Positions 13,542 through 21,204 of a stretch of 24,671 nt of DNA are shown one piece after another; the first letter of the stretch is position 1, and each line of letters starts with the position of its first letter. The DNA lies in the NCBI GenBank assembly GCA_045640165.1, contig JAZUEK010000034.1, forward strand, positions 1 through 24,671, read 5' to 3'. The DNA comes from RGIG426 sp045640165 (lineage in GTDB: Bacteria > Bacillota > Clostridia > Oscillospirales > Acutalibacteraceae). The notes beneath the pieces were generated by a model. The model saw only the letters and a program-made list of their open reading frames with translations. It was not told the DNA's origin and did not search any database. The translations under genes were made by a program, and so were the position numbers.

Positions 13542-15626
13542 ATGAGGTTTCCGAATTATCGTCGCGCGGCGACCTATCGCGCGACTATTCCGGCGCTGTC
13601 GGGTGGCGTGAACGCCGCTGACGCGCCCCACGCCGTCAAAGACCACCAGATGACCGATGCGGAAAATCTGTGGTGGAGCGACGGTGCCCTTCGCACGCGC
13701 CGCGGATTACAGTATGAAGCGGATGCGTTGTTTTCGGTACGAACGCTGACGACCAACGCCGATTTTCTCTCGCCGGAATCGCTCGTCGTAGGCGACCGCC
13801 AAGGACGCTTGCTGATTGGCGCCGGCCGCGTGGGAATGGCGCAAAATCGTATCCAGTCGGTACTGGTGCAAGAGGACGGCAGACTGACCGGCTTTTCCAA
13901 CGACGTGTCTTACGGGTTCCCGATTCGTCATCTGCTTCACGTCTGTGACGAAAAAGATGCGCAGTCGCTCGGTATGGTGCTGACCGATTCGGCGGAAGTG
14001 CCGCTGCTCAAACTGAACGTCGACGGCACGGTAGAGGCAAAAGCGCCCTACATTCCGACGATTTTGCTGCAGGTGACGGGCGATGAGAATGCCTCTGCCG
14101 CCGAGCCGGCAGGCTATGCGTTTGAAAGTCGCAATATGCTGACGGAGGCGTTTGCGATGGAGTGCGCTACAGGCGAGGGGATGACCTATTATCATCTGCC
14201 TACTTCGGTGCGCGGCGCCGAGGCGACGTTGACGGTCACGGGAACGGACGTGCAGGGCACGGTAACCCATGAACTGTATGCCGGTAACGAGGGACCCGGC
14301 GCATCGCACGTTTTTACCGAGGAGACCGCCAAACGCGACGGACTTCGCTTGCGGTATAACCGCGACGAGGGGACGTTTTGCTTTGTAAACACGGGCAACA
14401 CCGCCGTTTCGACGGATACGATGCCCTATACTGCGCTCAAAGTGACGTTTTGCCCGACGGCGGAACTGACCGAACGCCGCAGTACCATCACGGGAATGCG
14501 GTTCGGCACATGGTTTGGCGGCGACCGTACGGGATTGTCCGGCGGCACGCGCTTTTTTGTGGCAGGCAACCCGGCGTATCCGCATCTTTTATATTACAGC
14601 GGTCTGTCCGACGCGACGTATTTTCCCGAGAACAACTACGTGTACGTAGGTCATCCGGCGAGCGCCATCACAGCGCTCCGACAGCAGGGAAATATGTTGG
14701 TGATTTTTAAGGAGCACGAGGTGTTTGCCGCGACCTATTCCTCGACGACGGTGTCGGCGGATGCGGTGCTTCAAAGCGCGGTTATCGACGTAGAAACCGC
14801 GCAGGCCGCGTTTCCGCTTACGCCGATTTCTTCGACGGTGGGATGCGATTGCCCCGACAGCATTGCGCTGTGCGGCAACCGGTTGATTTGGACGAACAGC
14901 GACCGCAAGGTGTATACGCTTCACGCGGCGAACAGCAAAAGCGAGCGCAATCTGCGCGAGTTGTCTACGCCCATCGAGCCGTTTTTGAAGACGATTTCCC
15001 GTGCCGCTTATCGGACGGCGAAAGCGGTGGATTTTAACGGTTATTACGGCTTGTTTATCGGCGCAGACGGTTTCTTGTTTCACTATGACGAACAGAGCTT
15101 TTACAACTATTCGTCCTATGATGCCGGGGATAAGCCGGGAAAAATTCTGGCGTGGCATCGGTTTCGCCTGCCGGAGGATTTCGCGTACGATTACGTGGTA
15201 TCGGGCGGCGATTCGCCGCTGTTTATCGGTTGTATCGGGTCGCGTGCCGTCTCGTTTTCCTTAAGCGGAGCGCAGGACGTGTATTATCCCGACACGGTTG
15301 CCGATTTGAACCCGTCTTGGCGGTGTATTAAACCGATTGAGAGCTATTTTTGCTCGAAGACGTTTGATTTCGGCGCACCCGACCGTAAAAAACAAATCAA
15401 GCGCCTGACGTTGGACGCCGAGACGGCAGGGTCGGATACCTGCCTTGCGGTTTCTTACGTGACGGAGCGAGGACAAGAGCGTGGCTCGACCGCGGTGAGA
15501 GGCGACGAACTGCCGTTTTCTTTTCACCCGAACGGGAAACGCGTGCGCCGCTTCGGAATTCGTTGCGACGTAACCGGCGAAGCGGCCATCAACGGGATGT
15601 GTATTCGCTATGAAATTCAAGGTTGA
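13542..15626 (+). CDS. gp10-like tail hub/stabilisation protein
   Basis: This 694-residue protein is probably beta-rich. The N-terminus (IPALSGGVNAADAPHAVKDH followed by QMTDAENLWWSDGALRTRRG) is the opening typical of podovirus tail hub, plug or tail-tubular proteins. These begin with a GG(V/I)N...DNQ...DGxLxxRPG motif and fold as propeller-like discs under the adaptor. Later segments such as LYYSGLSDATYFPENNYVYV and GNMLVIFKEHEVFAATY continue that pattern. The gene follows the portal by 12 bases with AAGGAGGGG in between. The next gene's ribosome binding site overlaps its stop. This protein is the main evidence that the particle has a short tail. The family call is by pattern, not by search. 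Confidence 0.7.
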   Translation: MRFPNYRRAATYRATIPALSGGVNAADAPHAVKDHQMTDAENLWWSDGALRTRRGLQYEADALFSVRTLTTNADFLSPESLVVGDRQGRLLIGAGRVGMAQNRIQSVLVQEDGRLTGFSNDVSYGFPIRHLLHVCDEKDAQSLGMVLTDSAEVPLLKLNVDGTVEAKAPYIPTILLQVTGDENASAAEPAGYAFESRNMLTEAFAMECATGEGMTYYHLPTSVRGAEATLTVTGTDVQGTVTHELYAGNEGPGASHVFTEETAKRDGLRLRYNRDEGTFCFVNTGNTAVSTDTMPYTALKVTFCPTAELTERRSTITGMRFGTWFGGDRTGLSGGTRFFVAGNPAYPHLLYYSGLSDATYFPENNYVYVGHPASAITALRQQGNMLVIFKEHEVFAATYSSTTVSADAVLQSAVIDVETAQAAFPLTPISSTVGCDCPDSIALCGNRLIWTNSDRKVYTLHAANSKSERNLRELSTPIEPFLKTISRAAYRTAKAVDFNGYYGLFIGADGFLFHYDEQSFYNYSSYDAGDKPGKILAWHRFRLPEDFAYDYVVSGGDSPLFIGCIGSRAVSFSLSGAQDVYYPDTVADLNPSWRCIKPIESYFCSKTFDFGAPDRKKQIKRLTLDAETAGSDTCLAVSYVTERGQERGSTAVRGDELPFSFHPNGKRVRRFGIRCDVTGEAAINGMCIRYEIQG

Positions 15627-15637
15627 GGAGGAACAGT

Positions 15638-16783
15638 ATGGCAACCGAAATGATGACGTATGAAGACTATTTAAGCCGTGCTCGCAAGCAGGCAGAGGAA
15701 CAGCAGGCGGCGTATACGGCGGCGAGGGAGCAGTCGGCGACGGAGGCGGTGAGAGAACTGGTTACCGCCGAATCGGCGTCGCGTGCCCAGATTCAGCAGG
15801 AGACCGAGCAAAAACTTCGCGCCGCCAAGGCGTCGTATCAGTCGCTGTATGACGAAAATGCGGTGAGAGAAAAGGTGGCGCAGCAAAACGTTGCCGAAAC
15901 GCTTGCCAATTTGGGGTTGTCGGACAGCGGTCTGAATCGCACCCAGCAAACGGCGCTTGCCGCGACGCGCGCTCGTGCGGATGCGCAGGTGAGCCTTAAA
16001 AAACAGCAAGCGGTAGAGTCGCTTCTTAACGAGATGACCGCCGCTATCGAGAAAAACCGTGTCGCACTTAAAGAGGCGCAAAACGCGGAGTGGGCGGCGG
16101 CGCGCGAGGATGAAGAAGCGCACCGCTTGGCACTGGAAAAAGAGGCGCAGACGGCGGCGACTACCCAGTTTAATGCCGACCTCAAGGCGGAGGAATGGGA
16201 ATACGACCGTGCGCGCCAGGAAAAAGAGGTCGAGGCGCAGATGCACAAGTTGGCGGTGGAGACGGCACAGCAAAACGCCAAAATTGCCGCCGAATCGCAG
16301 CTGCAAAAGCAGAAGCAGGATGCGGATATTGCGTTGCAACAGCAAAAGCAAAGCGATGCGACCGCTTTACAAAAACAGAAACAGAGCGACGCGACGGCGC
16401 TGGAAAAGCAAAAGCAAGCGGATTCGATGGCACTGCAGACCAAAAAGCAAAGCGATGCGACAGCACTGGAAAAGCAAAAACAGGCCAATTCGATGGCGCT
16501 GCAGACCAAAAAACAGAGTGACGCGACCGCTTTGCAAAAACAAAAGCAAAGCGATGCGACGGCGTTGCAACGACAAAAGCAGGCGGATTCGGCCGCGCTC
16601 GCCTCGCAAAAGGCGGCAAGTTCCGGCAGTTCCAAAACGTCCGGCGCGCTGACGAATGCGCAAAAGACCGACCTTGCCGAATCGCTGCGCAAAGCCATCA
16701 GCGAACGGTCGAAAATCTACAACGAGACGTTGCGGAAACACTACGACGACTTGATTGCCTATTACGAGGCGCAGTTGTATTAA
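15638..16783 (+). CDS. Internal coiled-coil virion protein with tandem 11-residue repeats
   Basis: This 381-residue protein is almost wholly helical and charged. Residues about 1-210 are a non-repetitive coiled coil containing ETLANLGLSDSGLNRTQQTA, a segment I associate with hypothetical proteins of Firmicutes phages. Residues 222-320 are nine perfect 11-residue units of the form L(Q/E)(K/T)(Q/K)KQ(S/A/D)D(A/S)xA. A Ser-rich hinge and a final helix (DLAESLRKAISERSKIYNET) close the protein. Position after the tail hub suggests an ejected internal protein or a needle-like rod, as P22 encodes at this place, but no sequence motif proves it. ATG 15638 follows GAGGAGG; the ORF also opens 5 codons earlier without a site. 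Confidence 0.7.
   Translation: MATEMMTYEDYLSRARKQAEEQQAAYTAAREQSATEAVRELVTAESASRAQIQQETEQKLRAAKASYQSLYDENAVREKVAQQNVAETLANLGLSDSGLNRTQQTALAATRARADAQVSLKKQQAVESLLNEMTAAIEKNRVALKEAQNAEWAAAREDEEAHRLALEKEAQTAATTQFNADLKAEEWEYDRARQEKEVEAQMHKLAVETAQQNAKIAAESQLQKQKQDADIALQQQKQSDATALQKQKQSDATALEKQKQADSMALQTKKQSDATALEKQKQANSMALQTKKQSDATALQKQKQSDATALQRQKQADSAALASQKAASSGSSKTSGALTNAQKTDLAESLRKAISERSKIYNETLRKHYDDLIAYYEAQLY
16301..16597 (+). repeat. Nine tandem 33-base units encoding hendecads
   Basis: Nine consecutive 33-base units each begin with a Leu codon and encode patterns such as LQKQKQSDATA. Units 4-5 and 6-7 are near-identical pairs, LEKQKQ(A/A)(D/N)SMA followed by LQTKKQSDATA, so a 66-base block has been duplicated. 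Eleven-residue periodicity gives a nearly straight or right-handed coiled coil, unlike the heptads in the fibre-like gene. Confidence 0.92.
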
Positions 16784-16796
16784 GGGGGAAACGAAA

Positions 16797-16991
16797 ATGA
16801 TTGCCAGTATTGCGTTGCTCGTGTACGGGATGACGTTGGTGGGCGCTTCCTGCTTTTTCTTGGGACGCGCCACCGCCCCCGAAAAGCGCGAAGAGGAGCC
16901 GCTTTCCGAGGTGACACTTTCGGAAAACGAGCGCAAGACACTCCGCGAATTGCAAAACTTTTTGCAGTACGACGGGTTTTCGAGACCGTAA
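16797..16991 (+). CDS. Small single-pass membrane protein ending the phage-derived cluster
   Basis: This 64-residue protein has one N-terminal hydrophobic helix (about residues 2-22, IASIALLVYGMTLVGASCFF), then a charged stretch and a short amphipathic helix ending LRELQNFLQYDGFSRP. The shape and the final FLxYDG motif recall small membrane-anchored phage proteins of unknown role that lie in many Firmicutes prophages. It could be a spanin-like or holin-regulating factor, but nothing proves this. ATG 16797 follows AAGGGGG with an 8-base gap. It is 13 bases after the repeat protein and directly before the terminator. Confidence 0.75.
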   Translation: MIASIALLVYGMTLVGASCFFLGRATAPEKREEEPLSEVTLSENERKTLRELQNFLQYDGFSRP

Positions 16992-17028
16992 AAAAAGACC
17001 TGACCAACGAAAGTTGGTCAGGTCTTTT
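16991..17028. terminator. Bidirectional terminator between the phage-derived cluster and pcrA
   Basis: A perfect 16-bp stem (16993-17008 with 17013-17028) carries a GAAA loop. Flanking A and T runs let it work in both directions. It begins at the stop codon of the last cluster gene and lies 8 bases from the pcrA stop. Confidence 0.92.
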
Positions 17029-17036
17029 CTCGTTGT

Positions 17037-19601
17037 TTACAGTTTTTCGAGTTTCGCGTAGTTGGCCATCAGCTTTTTCACGCCGACGGGGAATTCAATG
17101 GACAACAGCGTGTCGCTTCCCATCGGAGCGGTGGCGATGATTTTGCCGTCGCCGAAATTGGCGTGGCGGACGGTGTCGCCAACGGCAAACGAGCCGACGG
17201 GGGCGGAAACGGTGGCTTTTGCGCCGGCGTTTTGCTGTTCCAAGATGGTTTTGCCAACGGAATGCGGACGGGAGGGACGGGGCGAGAAATCCACTGCGTG
17301 GCGCTCGCCGTAAGCGCCGTCGCCACCGTAATTTTGGTGGTCGCCGCCGCCGAACGCGAATCTTGTGGCGTAACGCGTGGAGCGGTCAACGGTTTTTAAG
17401 ATATCGTCGGGAATGGCCGCCAAAAACCGCGACGGCGGATTGTGGCTTGTTTGGCCGTACAGCAGGCGACTGCGCGCGGAGAGGAGATAGAGGCGTTGCT
17501 TGGCGCGCGTCATCGCTACGTAGCAAAGGCGGCGCTCTTCCTCAATTTTTTCCGGTTCAAACATCGATTGCGCGCCGGGGAACAATCCCTCTTCAAAGCC
17601 GGGCAAGAATACCACGGGGAATTCGAGGCCTTTGGCGGCGTGCATCGTCATCATGGTAACGACGTCCGCGCCGGCATCGTAGTTGTCGGCATCGGTCATC
17701 AGCGACGCTTCCTCCAAAAATCCGGTTAAACGGGGAAGCTCGTCGGGCGAGGCCTCCTCATAACGACGGATGGAGGACTCCAGCTCTTTTAGATTTTCAA
17801 CACGGCCCTCTTCTTCTTTTCCGGCTTGTTGCCACATCGCCAGATAGCCGGTTTTTTCGAGCATTTCGGTGTAAAATTCGTGAAGTGAGAGCGCGGAAAC
17901 GGGGATTTCGACAGTCGGCTCGTCCAAAATCTCTTCAAAATCGTCGTCGTCGAGGATTTCTTCAAAGTCGGCGACGGGCAATCCCGTAAAGGGGTCAAGC
18001 TTTACGGATTCCGTGGGAATCAACAGTGTTCCTGCCGTTTGGCGCAAAACGGCGAGAAGATCCATAAAACCGCGTATTTTCAACGCCGCGCGAGACAGTT
18101 CGGGGTAGTTTTCCACCCGATTCAGCACGGTGTAAAGGGAAGCGCCTTCACGCTCTGCAATGGCAGCGGCGTGGTCAATGGTGGTGTCACCGATGCCTCG
18201 TTTTGGGGTATTGATGACGCGACGCAGGCTGACGTTGTCTTCGGGGGTCTGCAACACGCGCAAATACGCCATCGCGTCCCGAACTTCCACCGTATCAAAG
18301 AAGCGGTGGCCGCCGACGATGCGGTAAGGCACGCCCGTTTTGATGAACGCGCGCTCGACGGCGTTGCTTTGGGCGTTGGCGCGGTAGAGAACCACGTGGT
18401 CACGCAGGGAACTGCCGCCCGACAGCAGGTTGTTCAGCACGGTGTCGGCGATAAAGCGCGCTTCGGCGTCCTCGTCGTCCACAATGACGTGGGAGAGGGG
18501 GTCGCCGGCGCCGTTTTGTGTCCACAGCGTTTTGCCTTTGCGGTGACGGTTTTCGGCAATGACGTTGTTGGCGGCGTCTAAGATATTGCCGGTCGAACGG
18601 TAGTTTTGCTCTAAGCGAATGACTTTACAAGAGGGGAATTCCTGCTCAAACGACAGAATGTTTTCGATGGTCGCGCCGCGGAATTGATAAATACTCTGGT
18701 CGTCGTCGCCCACCACGCAGAGGTTGCCGCTTTTTTGTGCGAGCAGGTGGATGAGTTCGTACTGCGCGTGGTTGGTGTCTTGATATTCGTCCACAAGCAG
18801 GTATTCGTAGCGGCGATGATAGCGGTCGAGTACGTCGGGGCAGGTACGCAGCAGTTCGACGGTGTTGCACAAAAGGTCGTCGAAGTCCATCGCGTCTGCC
18901 TCACGCAGTTTCTTTTGGTACAGCGCATAGCACTCGGCAATTTTTTTCAGGCGGAAATCCGACCCGGCTTCACGGGCATAGTCTTCGGGCGAGCGAAGCG
19001 CATCTTTGGCACGGCTGATTTCGCCCAAAATCGACCGAAGCGGCAGCGTTTTTTCTTCGATGGCGAGTGTTTTCATACACTCTTTCATCAGTCGCTTTTG
19101 GTCATCGGAATCGTAGATGAGAAACCGCGCCGAATAGCCGAGACGTTCGGCGTCTTGCCGAAGTACGCGCGCGCAAAACGAGTGAAACGTGCCGGCGGTG
19201 ACTTGTTCGCCGCGCTCGCCGAGAGCGGCTTTTAAGCGGTCTTTCAGCTCGCCGGCCGCTTTGTTTGTGAAGGTGATGGCTAAAATTTTCCACGCAGGCA
19301 CGGGGTTGACGGCACACAAATCGAGTACGGCCGGCGACGGCAGTTCCTCCGAGGCGGCGGCAGCCTCCAACAGCGCACAGTCGGAAGCGGAAAGCGACGA
19401 CGCGTCTTGTGTTTGATACCCGTCGCCGAATTGGATGAGATTTAAGATGCGCTGGATGATGACGGTGGTTTTGCCCGAGCCGGCACCGGCTAAGATGAGC
19501 AACGCGCCGTCTTTGTGAAACACCGCTTCTTTTTGGCGGTCGTTTAGCCGCGCAAACGCCCGTTCAATCAGGCGACGGCGACAGTCTGTGATACGTTCCA
19601 T
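17037..19601 (-). CDS. pcrA: UvrD/PcrA-type DNA helicase
   Basis: This superfamily 1A 3'-5' helicase acts in DNA repair, recombination control and plasmid or rolling-circle replication. The protein is 854 residues. Motifs in order: Q-motif LNDRQKEAV, Walker A AGAGSGKT (38-45), Ia ITFTNKAA, TFHSFCARVLR, DEYQDT (motif II), GDDDQSIYQFRGA (III), LEQNYRSTGNIL (IV), MTMHAAKGLEFPVVF (V), and VAMTRAKQRLYL (VI). The C-terminus (FAVGDTVRHANFGDGKII) is the Tudor-like tail of PcrA that binds RNA polymerase. It is over 100 residues longer than usual because of two inserts: about 45 residues between Walker A and Ia, and an acidic one with a doubled EEILD. ATG 19601 follows AAAGGAAAGG; an upstream in-frame ATG lies outside the promoter. 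Confidence 0.96.
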   Translation of the reverse strand: MERITDCRRRLIERAFARLNDRQKEAVFHKDGALLILAGAGSGKTTVIIQRILNLIQFGDGYQTQDASSLSASDCALLEAAAASEELPSPAVLDLCAVNPVPAWKILAITFTNKAAGELKDRLKAALGERGEQVTAGTFHSFCARVLRQDAERLGYSARFLIYDSDDQKRLMKECMKTLAIEEKTLPLRSILGEISRAKDALRSPEDYAREAGSDFRLKKIAECYALYQKKLREADAMDFDDLLCNTVELLRTCPDVLDRYHRRYEYLLVDEYQDTNHAQYELIHLLAQKSGNLCVVGDDDQSIYQFRGATIENILSFEQEFPSCKVIRLEQNYRSTGNILDAANNVIAENRHRKGKTLWTQNGAGDPLSHVIVDDEDAEARFIADTVLNNLLSGGSSLRDHVVLYRANAQSNAVERAFIKTGVPYRIVGGHRFFDTVEVRDAMAYLRVLQTPEDNVSLRRVINTPKRGIGDTTIDHAAAIAEREGASLYTVLNRVENYPELSRAALKIRGFMDLLAVLRQTAGTLLIPTESVKLDPFTGLPVADFEEILDDDDFEEILDEPTVEIPVSALSLHEFYTEMLEKTGYLAMWQQAGKEEEGRVENLKELESSIRRYEEASPDELPRLTGFLEEASLMTDADNYDAGADVVTMMTMHAAKGLEFPVVFLPGFEEGLFPGAQSMFEPEKIEEERRLCYVAMTRAKQRLYLLSARSRLLYGQTSHNPPSRFLAAIPDDILKTVDRSTRYATRFAFGGGDHQNYGGDGAYGERHAVDFSPRPSRPHSVGKTILEQQNAGAKATVSAPVGSFAVGDTVRHANFGDGKIIATAPMGSDTLLSIEFPVGVKKLMANYAKLEKL

Positions 19602-19635
19602 ACTCGTTTGCCTTTCCTTTGTTTCGTTCCCGTCC

Positions 19636-19664
19636 AGTATACCAAATTTCCGCAAAAACAGCAA
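19636..19664 (-). promoter_or_regulatory. Sigma-A-type promoter of pcrA
   Basis: On the minus strand: -35 TTGCTG (19659-19664), a 17-base spacer and -10 TATACT (19636-19641). This is the same TTGCT-17-TATACT form as the metK promoter. Confidence 0.7.
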
Positions 19665-19674
19665 GAGGGTTTCG

Positions 19675-19704
19675 GGATATTTTTCGTGTTTTCGGCGCAA
19701 AATA
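19675..19704 (+). promoter_or_regulatory. Candidate forespore (sigma-G/F-like) promoter of the spoVAF-like gene
   Basis: GGATA (19675-19679), an 18-base gap and CAAAATA (19698-19704) resemble the forespore pattern GhATR-17/18-CATnnTA with mismatches. It is placed correctly, about 20 bases before the start. This is a weak by-eye match. Confidence 0.3.
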
Positions 19705-19729
19705 CCAAAAAACGGGACGGAGGATGACT

Positions 19730-21145
19730 ATGACCTTTTCGGGCAACTTTGACGCGGACGACGCGCTGCTTTGCGAACGGTTTCATCTTGAAAAAAACTA
19801 TGATCTCGGGCACCGAACGTTACAGTTCGGACCGCGTCGCGCGTCGCTCTTTTTTGTGGAGGCGTTTCTCAACTCCGCGCTTGCCGAAAAGATTTTAACG
19901 GGGTTTTTGAGCCTTAAAGAAGCGGATTTTGCCGCCGCGCCCACCGCCGAAGCGTTTGCCGAAACACAAGTGCCGCACACCGAGGTGCATATTGCAAACG
20001 AGGTGGACGACGCGGCGGTGGCGATGTTGTCGGGGATGACGGTGTTGCTGATCGACGGCTATGATGCGTGTTTGCTTCTTGATTTACGGGAATACCCGAT
20101 GCGCGCCGTGTCCGAACCGGAGGACGATCGGGTGCTTCGCGGAGCGCACGACGGCTTTTGCGAGGCGGTGAAACAAAACGTGTCGCTCATTCGCCGCCGT
20201 GTGCGCACGCCGCACTTTTGCGCGGAAAAATTTACCGTCGGCTCTCGTTCCCATACCGATGTGGCGCTGTGCTACGTGCAAGGCGTGGCGGACGCGCGCT
20301 TGGTGGATGAGATTCGCACCAAACTGTCCGCTATTGACATCCCGAGTTTGTCGATGGGGCAAGAAAGCCTCACCGAATGTCTTGTAAAAACCCAAAAGTG
20401 GAATCCACTCCCCAAAGTGCGCACCACCGAACGTCCCGACCGCGCCGCTGCCTCGGTGTTAGAGGGAAAAATTATCGTGCTCGTGGACAACTCGCCGGTC
20501 GCGATGGTGCTTCCGACCGGCATTTTCGACTTTATGCAGGATACCAACGAATACTATTTTCCCCCTTGCACCGGTACGTTTTTGCGCGCGGTGCGGTTCG
20601 GTATTTTTATCGGCGCGCTGTTGCTGATTCCGACGTGGTATATGCTTGTCGAAAACCCGTCGCTTCTTCCGGTGGCATTAGAGCCGCTTCGCATTAAGGA
20701 ATCGGTCGCGCTGCCACTATTTTGGCAAATTTTGCTCGTCGAGTGGATTGTGGACGGGCTGAAACTTGCCTCGCTCAATACGCCGTCGGCGCTGTCGAAC
20801 GCGTTTGGTATCATCGGTGCGCTGATTCTCGGCGAATTCGCCGTAACGGCGCGCATCCTCATCCCCGACGTGCTCCTCTATATGGCGTTTGTCAGCGTGT
20901 CCAGCTTCGTTCAGCCCAGTTTTCAACTCGGTTACGCGTTCAAGGTGTTTCGCCTTATGCTCATTGTGTTGATTGCGGTGCTCGGACCGTGGGGACTTCC
21001 GATAGGGCTCGCGCTGATGATTCTTTGTATCGCCTGCACCCACACGGTCACGTCTACGAGTTACTTGTATCCGCTTTTTCCGCTCGATCCGCCGTCGCTT
21101 GTGCGATTGCTTGTTCGCCGCTCCATTCATCGGGACAACTGCTGA
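19730..21145 (+). CDS. spoVAF: SpoVAF/GerA-family spore germination membrane protein
   Basis: GerAA-type and SpoVAF proteins lie in the spore inner membrane and take part in germination and dipicolinate traffic. The protein is 471 residues, family length. The soluble N-terminal half has the two GerA subdomains, with typical segments REYPMRAVSEPEDDRVLRGA, HDGFCEAVKQNVSLIRRRVR and LVDEIRTKLSAIDIPSLSMG. The C-terminal half begins ERPDRAAASVLEGKIIVLVD and has about five membrane helices. ERPD, LEGKIIVLVDNSP and the direct neighbour dpaA favour SpoVAF over a nutrient-receptor GerAA, as no GerAB or GerAC follows. ATG 19730 lies 6 bases after GGAGG; an ATG at 19724 is too close to it. No other spoVA gene is in the window. 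Confidence 0.8.
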   Translation: MTFSGNFDADDALLCERFHLEKNYDLGHRTLQFGPRRASLFFVEAFLNSALAEKILTGFLSLKEADFAAAPTAEAFAETQVPHTEVHIANEVDDAAVAMLSGMTVLLIDGYDACLLLDLREYPMRAVSEPEDDRVLRGAHDGFCEAVKQNVSLIRRRVRTPHFCAEKFTVGSRSHTDVALCYVQGVADARLVDEIRTKLSAIDIPSLSMGQESLTECLVKTQKWNPLPKVRTTERPDRAAASVLEGKIIVLVDNSPVAMVLPTGIFDFMQDTNEYYFPPCTGTFLRAVRFGIFIGALLLIPTWYMLVENPSLLPVALEPLRIKESVALPLFWQILLVEWIVDGLKLASLNTPSALSNAFGIIGALILGEFAVTARILIPDVLLYMAFVSVSSFVQPSFQLGYAFKVFRLMLIVLIAVLGPWGLPIGLALMILCIACTHTVTSTSYLYPLFPLDPPSLVRLLVRRSIHRDNC

Positions 21146-21173
21146 CACCAACGCCGTTCCTTTCGCATACTCT
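21146..21173 (+). promoter_or_regulatory. Candidate sigma-K-like promoter of dpaAB
   Basis: CACC (21146-21149), a 16-base gap and CATACTCTG (from 21166) fit mACm-16/17-CATAnnnTA with one mismatch. In Bacillus subtilis the spoVF (dpaAB) operon is controlled by sigma-K, so a promoter of this type is expected here. Confidence 0.45.
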
Positions 21174-21204
21174 GGAACAAGAGAAAATGTTTGGAGGAAT
21201 GGCT

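Larger units (their letters stand above)
4669..17028 (+). mobile_element. Compact phage-derived capsid, packaging and lysis cluster (domesticated prophage, GTA-like unit or truncated prophage)
   Basis: Twelve same-strand, tightly spaced intact genes encode terminase small and large subunits, portal, scaffold, major capsid, an adaptor-like protein, a tail hub, a receptor-binding protein, an internal repeat protein, holin, endolysin and a small membrane protein. No integrase, excisionase, repressor, replication, recombination, tape-measure or prohead-protease gene is seen. No tRNA or direct-repeat attachment sites flank it. On the left it begins just past a host promoter; on the right it ends at a bidirectional terminator shared with pcrA. 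Codon choice looks like the host genes by eye. Portal, hub, adaptor and separate scaffold point to a short-tailed (P22-like) virion, while the terminase large subunit is of the PBSX/SPP1 type. Confidence 0.85.

Noticed and set aside
12060..13646. A 528-codon minus-strand open frame opposite the portal gene.
   Set aside because: The translation is rich in Arg and His with no domain, and lacks a ribosome binding site. It mirrors the codon bias of the portal.
16301..16597. CRISPR-like regular repeats.
   Set aside because: The 33-base units are back to back with no spacers and keep an open frame with 11-residue periodicity. They are protein repeats.
4600..17040. Phage attachment sites.
   Set aside because: I compared the two flanks by eye and found no shared direct repeat and no tRNA. 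TATAACGGGA repeats only inside the left control region.
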